Source of the DNA: HGM10836 sp045580645
GTDB lineage: Bacteria > Bacillota_I > Bacilli_A > RF39 > UBA660
Assembly: GCA_045580645.1 (NCBI GenBank)
Contig: JAZNOG010000028.1
Coordinates: 1-12,266, forward strand
DNA: 12,266 bases
Direction of reading: 5' to 3'
Part shown: piece after piece, positions 6,971 through 12,266 of the stretch
How the letters are laid out: the number at the start of each line of letters is the position of its first letter
How positions within the stretch are numbered: position 1 is the stretch's first letter
Notes under the pieces: model-generated
Seen by the model: the letters and a program-made list of their open reading frames with translations, nothing else
The model's database searches: none
Told to the model about the DNA's origin: nothing
Translations under genes and position numbers: made by a program

Positions 6971-8840
6971 ATTGTTTGTCATTATATATATTCATGTTTA
7001 TTAAATTAAGTAGGTCATCTGTATAATTATTTTCTGGTTTTGAATTATATAGATTAATATTATTTTCTTCTTCTGCTAGGTTTACATCATTCATAGTGAT
7101 ATAGTCAGATTTTTGTTCTTTATTATTATTCCATAAACTTGCAAATATATCTTGGGTGCTTTCTAAATCTGTTTCTTTGTCATTAGAATATAATTTATCC
7201 GCTGATACTATATTATTGTAATTAATAGTAGGACTTATATCACTTTGTCTATTAACAACTTGTGTTAATAAGTTTTTAAATTTTTCATCATCTTGTTCAT
7301 AAGTTTTATCATTGTTATCAAAATCATCAATATATTCATCATTTTTTGTTGTTTCATCTATATTCAAGTTGTTTGTTTCTTCATTATCATTTGGAATAAA
7401 CTTTGCTATTTCTTCTTCATTAAAATTATTTTTTATTATGCTTTCATTTTTTGGTCTTAAATCTATGCTAGAAAAAGCACTATTCATAAATGGAGCATTT
7501 TCATTTTCGTTATCAATTATAGGTTTTTCATTGTCTAAATTATTTGTTTTTTTATTTTCTTCATTATCTATTGATGTGTTTTCATTTTCTATAGATATAT
7601 TTTCTTCATTATTATTTGTTTCATCATCATATTTAGAATAGATATTATCTGAACCATCTTCAGCTTCAGCTTCAACTAACCTAAATACTTCATCTATTGA
7701 AGTAATTCCTTCCATTACTTTGATAAGACCATCTTGGAATAAAGTTTTAACACCACGTCCATATATTAATTCTCTTAAACTAGAACGTTTTAAATTATCG
7801 TTTATTGCATCACGAATTTCATCATTTATAAGTAAAACTTCTTGAAGGGCAATTCTTCCCTTATATCCATTACGGCAGTGTTCACATGATCCATGATCAT
7901 ATATTTCATTAACGTCTTTATTTAAAACTCTTTTAAATATTCTTTTTTCAGCTTCTGTAGTAGGGCGTTTAATTTTACATTCTGGACATAATTTTTTAGC
8001 TAAGTTTTGAGAAATAATTCCTTTTAAAGAAGCGGATAGTAAGTATCTTTCAACATCCATATCAAGTAATCTTTCAATAGAAGTAAGAGAATTATTTGTA
8101 TGTAGTGTTGATAAAACTAGGTGTCCAGTGATAGAAGCACGAACTGCAATTTGAGCTGTTTCAGTATCACGAATTTCTCCGATTAAAATTATATTTGGGT
8201 CTTGTCTTAAAATTGATCTTAAAACATTAGAGAAGTCAAGTCCAATTTCAGAATTAACTTGAACTTGATTTATTCCTTCAATGTTCATTTCTACTGGGTC
8301 TTCAACTGTTATAATGTTGGCTTCTTCGCTATTTAATCTTTGAAGCATTGCATAAGTAGTGGTTGATTTACCAGAACCTGTTGCACCAGTAACTAAGATA
8401 ATTCCATTTGGATTAGCAAGCATTTTTAAAATAAGTTGATAATTTTCCTCAGTAAAACCTAGAGATTCAACACCTTTTAAACTCATTGTATAATCTAGAA
8501 TTCTTATAACAACTTTTTCTCCAAAAATAGTAGGTAAACAAGAAACACGAAGGTCTAAATCTCTTCCTTCGATAACACCTTTAATCGCACCATCTTGAGG
8601 AAGTCTAGATTCAGTAATATTCATTCCAGATAAAAGTTTGATTCTTGTGATTAAATTTCTTTTGTATTTGTTTTCTACAATAGAATAATCGCGTAGTTCA
8701 CCATCTACACGTACTCTAATTTTTAAAAACTTTTCAGATGAATCAAAGTGAATATCACTGGCATTCATATTAACTGCATCAATAATAATTTCATTAACAA
8801 TATCTACAATAGGAGTAGATAAAAAATTATATTCTTTCAT
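6969..8840 (-). CDS. gspE: type IV pilus/type II secretion assembly ATPase (GspE/PilB/ComGA-like) with long acidic-Asn tail
   Basis: A hexameric cytoplasmic ATPase that powers pilin or pseudopilin polymerisation at the inner face of the membrane (family role). The catalytic core spans about 1-395: the N2 domain (ASDIHFD...RVRVDGEL), Walker A GATGSGKS (152-159), Asp box EDPVE, Walker B GEIRD (221-225), His box STLHTNN (H247), and a tetracysteine zinc site C285/C288 with C319/C322. The N-terminal MshEN domain of full-length PilB/GspE is absent, so the core matches short ComGA-like ATPases. Residues ~400-623 are a low-complexity tail rich in Asn, Asp, Glu and Ser, which the usual family lacks. 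The ATG follows AAGGGG (8855-8850) at 9 nt. It is transcribed alone, divergently from the two prepilin genes that are its likely substrates. The core call is secure; pilus, pseudopilus and competence roles cannot be separated. Confidence 0.93.
   Translation of the reverse strand: MKEYNFLSTPIVDIVNEIIIDAVNMNASDIHFDSSEKFLKIRVRVDGELRDYSIVENKYKRNLITRIKLLSGMNITESRLPQDGAIKGVIEGRDLDLRVSCLPTIFGEKVVIRILDYTMSLKGVESLGFTEENYQLILKMLANPNGIILVTGATGSGKSTTTYAMLQRLNSEEANIITVEDPVEMNIEGINQVQVNSEIGLDFSNVLRSILRQDPNIILIGEIRDTETAQIAVRASITGHLVLSTLHTNNSLTSIERLLDMDVERYLLSASLKGIISQNLAKKLCPECKIKRPTTEAEKRIFKRVLNKDVNEIYDHGSCEHCRNGYKGRIALQEVLLINDEIRDAINDNLKRSSLRELIYGRGVKTLFQDGLIKVMEGITSIDEVFRLVEAEAEDGSDNIYSKYDDETNNNEENISIENENTSIDNEENKKTNNLDNEKPIIDNENENAPFMNSAFSSIDLRPKNESIIKNNFNEEEIAKFIPNDNEETNNLNIDETTKNDEYIDDFDNNDKTYEQDDEKFKNLLTQVVNRQSDISPTINYNNIVSADKLYSNDKETDLESTQDIFASLWNNNKEQKSDYITMNDVNLAEEENNINLYNSKPENNYTDDLLNLINMNIYNDKQ
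6972..7643 (-). other. low-complexity N/D/E/S-rich C-terminal extension of the pilus ATPase
   Basis: About 225 codons after the last conserved helix (VFRLVEAEAEDGSDN) encode a likely disordered, strongly acidic tail with phrases such as DNEENK and NENEN. It ends in a short hydrophobic patch, DDLLNLINMNIYNDKQ, preceded by another at QDIFASLW. The frame stays open to a stop overlapping the terminator, so it is a genuine extension and not a frameshift product. The function is unknown. Confidence 0.85.
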
Positions 8841-8849
8841 GTTTGTTTG

Positions 8850-8855
8850 CCCCTT
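8850..8855 (-). promoter_or_regulatory. ribosome binding site of the pilus ATPase gene
   Basis: On the minus strand AAGGGG (8855 to 8850) lies 9 nt upstream of the ATG at 8840-8838, supporting that start. Confidence 0.7.
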
Positions 8856-8895
8856 TTTATTTTTTTAAAAAACCTCTAGTATTTATTCATTAATT

Positions 8896-8924
8896 ATTAT
8901 ATAATAAAAAAGTAAGATAATCAA
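8896..8924 (-). promoter_or_regulatory. sigma-A-type promoter for the pilus ATPase gene
   Basis: On the minus strand TTGATT (8924-8919) is separated by exactly 17 nt from a perfect TATAAT (8901-8896). The predicted start near 8889 gives a leader of about 50 nt. The -10 box forms half of the palindrome ATTATATAAT (8896-8905). Confidence 0.65.
8900..8905 (+). promoter_or_regulatory. candidate -10 element for the prepilin operon
   Basis: TATAAT on the plus strand shares the ATTATATAAT palindrome with the opposing promoter. The -35 position (about 8877-8882, TAGTAT) is poor, so this direction may be weak or need an activator. A second possible -10 is GATAAT at 8916-8921. Confidence 0.45.
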
Positions 8925-8927
8925 TAG

Positions 8928-8933
8928 AAGGTG
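8928..8933 (+). promoter_or_regulatory. ribosome binding site selecting a TTG start for the large prepilin
   Basis: AAGGTG at 8928-8933 lies 7 nt before TTG at 8941. This start gives a classical short, basic prepilin leader, and no ATG lies suitably between it and the cleavage site. Confidence 0.8.
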
Positions 8934-8940
8934 ATTAAAT

Positions 8941-10875
8941 TTGAAAAAAAATAATAAAAAAGGGTTTGCAATAACAGAACTTTTAGCGGTTACAGTAGTG
9001 GTAATGGTTGTTTTTACTACAATTTATTCTAATTTTTTACCAACTGCTGCAGAATATGAAAAAAGAATTGCATATAACGATGTAAGTAGTCAGTATGCAG
9101 CTCATTATATAAGAAAATTATATATGGATTATGATTTTGAAAACTTAATTACTGATACAAATCATTATGTAACTTTATATACACAAAATAGTGGTTGTAG
9201 TTATTTAAATGACGAAAAAACAATTGAGTGTAAGAAAATTGCAGAATCTCTTGGAATAAAAGAAGTGATTGCAACAAAGAAAAATTTAAAAGATTTAAAA
9301 GAATCAAAAAGTTATAAAGGAACAGAACTTTCAAAATATATATCCTATCTTCCTAAATTTAGCAATTCATCAACGACTTTAGAAGAATATCGTTTGGTTG
9401 TAAAAACTGAAACGGGATATGCAAATACTGAATTAAAAGTATTCAAACCAGAAAAAGCAAATAAACCAACATTAACAGAAAATTTACTTCCAGTATATTA
9501 CGATGGAAGTAAATGGGTAGTAGCTGATGAGGATAGTGATGATTGGTATAATTATGATGAAGGAATTTGGGCAAATGCAGTAACTATAATTGAAAATGAA
9601 AGAGATAGTTATTTTGATACCGAAGGAAATGTGATTCAAACAAAGATAGGTATAGAAGTTCCTATGGAAGATATAAATACTATGTGGGTATGGATACCAA
9701 GATATAAATATACAGTATTTAATTATAATAAAGATGGAAATTCAACAACATCTGTTAAATCAATTGGTATTGAATTTGAAAAAGTAGATGAAAATGGAAT
9801 TCCAACATCTACTGGAACAATTCAGTGTCAAGATACATTAACTTCAGGATATGAAACATCTGAGATTTGTTGGGATACAGAAAATGGTGGTTCATCTAAT
9901 ATAAATGGTAGTGGAATAGGTCCTAATAGTACTTATACTCATCCAGCATTTACATTTGGAGATGTAGAACTTACTGGAATTTGGGTAGGAAAATTTGAAA
10001 ACAGTGTAGATGGTAATGATATAACAATTTTGCCAGGTGAAGAAGATTTAAAAAATAGGAATATAGAAGATACATTTAAAATAATAAGAAATATGGAATT
10101 AACAAATAATCCATATGGATTTAACCAAGGAACAAATGTGACTACTTATAATACTACTGGAGTTTTGACAAATGATAATAATAGTATAGATATACATTTA
10201 GTAAAAAATATGGAGTGGGGTGCCATAGCTTATTTAGCGTATTCTCAATATGGAATATTTAAAGGTGGTATTTATTATAATGATCCAATTACTAATGCTC
10301 AAACAGTAAAACAAATATATATGAACAATTGTGTTGGTGGAATAACAGGTAGAAGTAGTGGAACAACCCAGCCCTCTGCCTCGGTAGAAAAAACTAAAAC
10401 GTATGCATATGATTATGATAATTTAGGAACTAAAGCTTCTTGTAATTGGAATATATCAGGAATATATGATATGGTTGGGGGAGTTTCTGAATATACAATG
10501 GGAACTTTATTAAATTCTGATTATAAATTTGAGATTCCAAATGCTGATCAGCCATGGCTTACTTCTTGGACTGGATTGAATGATAAATATTATAATAAGT
10601 ATATATATAATTATGGGGAAAATAATGCAACTAATTATAAAATAGGAAAATTTGGGGATGCTACAAAAGAAATAGTAGGTTGGAATGCACCTAATTATCA
10701 GATAATGCCTTGGATAGCTCAAGGAATTGATAAAATATTGTTTATAAGAAGTGGTGCAAATCATGAACCAGGTGGTGCAAGTGTCTTCTATTTTAATAAT
10801 AATACTGGGGGAAAACAGGATACGATTGGTTCTCGCTCTGTCCTAGTAATTAATCCTAATGGGGGTGCAATATGA
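8941..10875 (+). CDS. large type IV prepilin with FGE-sulfatase/C-type-lectin-like adhesin domain
   Basis: A 644-residue prepilin starting at TTG. The leader MKKNNKKG is followed by F9 and the hydrophobic helix FAITELLAVTVVVMVV with Glu at +5 (E13), so prepilin peptidase should cut after G8. Residues ~35-240 form an extended stalk-like region. From ~W249 (WVWIPRYKY) the protein follows a family common in gut Firmicutes: HPAFTFGDVELTGIWVGKFE, KNMEWGAIAYLAYSQYG (422-438), GIYDMVGGVSEYTMG (507-521), and a C-terminal RSG...GSRSVLV block (603-636). GIYDM-GG-EY resembles the GLYDMAGNVWEW motif of FGE-sulfatase folds, related to C-type lectins. No Cys occurs in the last ~140 residues, so the FGE catalytic pair is absent and binding is more likely than catalysis. 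It is far larger than a normal ~150-residue pilin, suggesting a tip or minor adhesin. Codon use shifts sharply at 10366-10383 and 10828-10846. It overlaps the next prepilin by 4 nt. Confidence 0.85.
   Translation: MKKNNKKGFAITELLAVTVVVMVVFTTIYSNFLPTAAEYEKRIAYNDVSSQYAAHYIRKLYMDYDFENLITDTNHYVTLYTQNSGCSYLNDEKTIECKKIAESLGIKEVIATKKNLKDLKESKSYKGTELSKYISYLPKFSNSSTTLEEYRLVVKTETGYANTELKVFKPEKANKPTLTENLLPVYYDGSKWVVADEDSDDWYNYDEGIWANAVTIIENERDSYFDTEGNVIQTKIGIEVPMEDINTMWVWIPRYKYTVFNYNKDGNSTTSVKSIGIEFEKVDENGIPTSTGTIQCQDTLTSGYETSEICWDTENGGSSNINGSGIGPNSTYTHPAFTFGDVELTGIWVGKFENSVDGNDITILPGEEDLKNRNIEDTFKIIRNMELTNNPYGFNQGTNVTTYNTTGVLTNDNNSIDIHLVKNMEWGAIAYLAYSQYGIFKGGIYYNDPITNAQTVKQIYMNNCVGGITGRSSGTTQPSASVEKTKTYAYDYDNLGTKASCNWNISGIYDMVGGVSEYTMGTLLNSDYKFEIPNADQPWLTSWTGLNDKYYNKYIYNYGENNATNYKIGKFGDATKEIVGWNAPNYQIMPWIAQGIDKILFIRSGANHEPGGASVFYFNNNTGGKQDTIGSRSVLVINPNGGAI
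10861..10875 (+). promoter_or_regulatory. Shine-Dalgarno embedded in the last codons and ATGA junction of the prepilin pair
   Basis: GGGGGTG (10861-10867) codes for part of the Gly-Gly-Ala end of the large prepilin and lies 4 nt before the ATG at 10872. That ATG overlaps the upstream TGA (10873-10875) as ATGA. G-runs are rare in this AT-rich sequence, which supports a ribosome-binding role and translational coupling. Confidence 0.75.
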
Positions 10876-11447
10876 AAAAATTAAACAATAAAGGAGTTAC
10901 AATAGTAGAACTAATTTTAACATTTGCACTTTTAATGGTTTTGGTATTAGGAATGTTTGATGTAATTACTGAAATTAAATCTTATTCATCAAGAAAACAA
11001 ATAGAAAAAGATATAATAGAATTTAATAATTTAATGATTTATACAATTCAAGAAGATTTAATAAAAAAAGATGCTGAGAAAATAACATCATCATCAAGTA
11101 ACCAAAAAATATCTGTTACTATTACTTTTGATGATAATTCAACAAAAACTTTAATAATAAATTTAAGAGAAAAAACAATAACATATGATAAAATCACATA
11201 TGATATGCCTCAAAAAAGTATGATAGAATTTATTGATAACAGGATTATTCAATTATGCTCTAATTCAGCATATACTACAAAAAAAACTTGTGAAAATAAT
11301 GGAGCAACATGGAATACTAATTATACTTCATATTACAATGTAACAATAAATAGTGATAATAACATAATAACAATAGATATTCCATACTTCATAATTGGTG
11401 AAACTAAAAACTATGGTTTTAAAATAGTCCATCCTATTGGAATATAA
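10872..11447 (+). CDS. minor type IV prepilin / pseudopilin
   Basis: A 191-residue prepilin. The leader MKKLNNKG precedes V9 and a hydrophobic helix VTIVELILTFALLMVLVLGMF with Glu at +5 (E13), predicting cleavage after G8. The size and the mostly beta-strand remainder fit a minor pilin of the GspJ/PilW/ComGF general type, but I cannot assign it to one. Residues 129-147 (CSNSAYTTKKTCENNGATW) form a two-Cys loop of the C-x4-Y-x5-C-x3-G-x2-W type that I recognise in other bacterial surface and pilin-like proteins. C129 and C140 could form a disulfide if oxidised outside the cell. Translation is probably coupled to the upstream large prepilin through ATGA. Its 3' end overlaps the convergent ylbJ-like gene by 14 bp, with no terminator visible. 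Confidence 0.87.
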   Translation: MKKLNNKGVTIVELILTFALLMVLVLGMFDVITEIKSYSSRKQIEKDIIEFNNLMIYTIQEDLIKKDAEKITSSSSNQKISVTITFDDNSTKTLIINLREKTITYDKITYDMPQKSMIEFIDNRIIQLCSNSAYTTKKTCENNGATWNTNYTSYYNVTINSDNNIITIDIPYFIIGETKNYGFKIVHPIGI

Positions 11448-12266
11448 GAATTAAAAATAAAATAATGACACTTATAAAAGCATGAATTAATCTTGCTAAT
11501 AGAAAAGGTCCATATTTTATTTTTTTTTCACTTAAAATATTCATTATTTGGGTATGAACAGAAAAACCACCAAAAGAAATTAAAAAGCAGGATAAAATAA
11601 GTTTTAAAAATAAATTTGTATTAGTTAAAGATAAAAATTTTAACCCACTAGTCATTTCAACTATTCCTATTAAAAAACAGGATAAAGTATTATCATAATT
11701 GATATTAAATAGACTAACAATTATTAAAAAAGTAGTAATAATTCCATAAATAGTTAATAAGGTGGATATTCCATCTTTAATACTAATAATTAATGTTTTA
11801 AATACATTAGAATTGTTTATATTATTATGTAAAAATTTTAAATTTTCTTTAAAAAATATTTTATCATTGTTATATATTGGACATTTGTAATTTCTAAATA
11901 TAATTCCTACGATAATATTTCCTAATATATGTGAAAATAAGATTAAATAACCATATTTGATGTTATTTAAAAAAATACTTCCTACAGTATTAACTATAAA
12001 TAATGGATTAGAAAAAAAAGTCCAAAGTAAAATTTTTTCTCCATCTTTTTCATTTATTAATTTTTCATCAATTAAATCATTAATGTATTTTGCACTGCTG
12101 GGAAAACCTGTAATCATGCTCATAAAAAAAACAAATGAGGCTTCTTTTTTTGATTTAAAGATTTTTTTTGTCCAAAAAGAAAATATATTTCCTAAAAATA
12201 AAGGGAATTTAATACTTATTAGTAAAGAAGAAATAATAAACATTGGAAATAAAGAGGGAAAAACAT
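11434..12266 (-). CDS. ylbJ: YlbJ-like sporulation integral membrane protein, 5'-partial
   Basis: A polytopic membrane protein of the nucleoside-recognition/Gate family. In Bacillus, YlbJ (about 400 residues) is a sporulation membrane protein under sigma-E control (family knowledge); its transported substrate is unsettled. Recognisable blocks are PSLFPMFIISSLLI, MITGFPSSAKYINDL, FFSNPLFIVNTVG, a middle cytosolic loop, LEMTSG-like EMTSGLKFL, SFGGFSVHTQIMNIL, and a terminal FLLARLIHAF helix. The reading frame stays open past the internal ATG at 12243-12241 to the window edge, and the extra residues (VFPSLFP) match the family, so the real start lies beyond 12266. About 277 codons are visible, missing roughly the N-terminal third. 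It ends with TAG inside the convergent minor prepilin gene. Presence of ylbJ hints at an endospore-forming ancestry, though one gene does not show the organism sporulates. Confidence 0.88.
   Translation of the reverse strand, partial: VFPSLFPMFIISSLLISIKFPLFLGNIFSFWTKKIFKSKKEASFVFFMSMITGFPSSAKYINDLIDEKLINEKDGEKILLWTFFSNPLFIVNTVGSIFLNNIKYGYLILFSHILGNIIVGIIFRNYKCPIYNNDKIFFKENLKFLHNNINNSNVFKTLIISIKDGISTLLTIYGIITTFLIIVSLFNINYDNTLSCFLIGIVEMTSGLKFLSLTNTNLFLKLILSCFLISFGGFSVHTQIMNILSEKKIKYGPFLLARLIHAFISVIILFLILIFQ

Noticed and set aside
7312..7641. Plus-strand open frame of 109 codons rich in Ser and Phe
   Set aside because: It is the antisense of the low-complexity N/D/E tail of the ATPase; its hydrophobic look results from GAA/GAT/AAT codons read in reverse.
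10873..10875. TGA read as Trp (Mycoplasma code), extending the large prepilin
   Set aside because: Readthrough would meet TAA three codons later; TGG is used for Trp in every gene and no conserved region needs TGA as a codon.
10445..10875. Catalytic formylglycine-generating enzyme domain
   Set aside because: The C-terminal block lacks the active-site cysteines of FGE, so only a related binding fold is proposed.
12241..12243. ATG at 12243 as a true start for the ylbJ-like gene
   Set aside because: The frame stays open to the edge of the window and the added residues (VFPSLFP) match the family, so this is an internal Met.

Overview
The window is AT-rich (roughly 25-30% G+C by eye) and gene-dense. 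Its codon use favours A/T endings, AGA for Arg and TGG for Trp, and no gene needs TGA read as Trp. PcrA, PriA with both zinc sites, a YlbJ-type membrane protein and a surface protein with BspA-like leucine-rich repeats point to a low-G+C Firmicute. The style fits a gut Bacilli or Mollicutes-related lineage that keeps the standard code. This assignment is inferred from protein families and was not tested by a search.

Layout. (1) 1-1725 (+): the 3' part of a secreted or surface BspA-like LRR protein with nearly identical 66-bp DNA repeats, ended by a strong intrinsic terminator. (2) 1800-6944 (+): a compact three-gene operon, pcrA, a sugar-phosphate nucleotidyltransferase and priA, with junctions of +1 nt and -1 nt. 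It ends at a terminator shared with the convergent gene. (3) 6969-8840 (-): a GspE/PilB/ComGA-type assembly ATPase with a long low-complexity tail. (4) 8841-8940: a divergent promoter region whose palindromic -10 element can serve both strands. (5) 8941-11447 (+): two prepilin genes joined by an ATGA overlap. The first is a very large pilin carrying an FGE-sulfatase/C-type-lectin-like domain, and the second is an ordinary-sized minor pilin. (6) 11434-12266 (-): a YlbJ-like membrane protein whose 5' end lies beyond the window, overlapping the second pilin tail-to-tail by 14 bp.

How the parts relate. The ATPase and the two divergent prepilins look like part of a type IV pilus or pseudopilus system. 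The polytopic membrane protein (PilC/GspF/ComGB) and prepilin peptidase that it would need are not here and are presumably elsewhere. The large pilin looks like an adhesin-bearing pilin; its last ~45 residues resemble the hypervariable end of C-type-lectin-fold proteins and contain codons unlike the rest of the gene. pcrA and priA both act on stalled forks or replication-transcription conflicts. No stretch longer than about 100 bp lacks a gene, and I saw no tRNA, rRNA, CRISPR array, transposase or reverse transcriptase.
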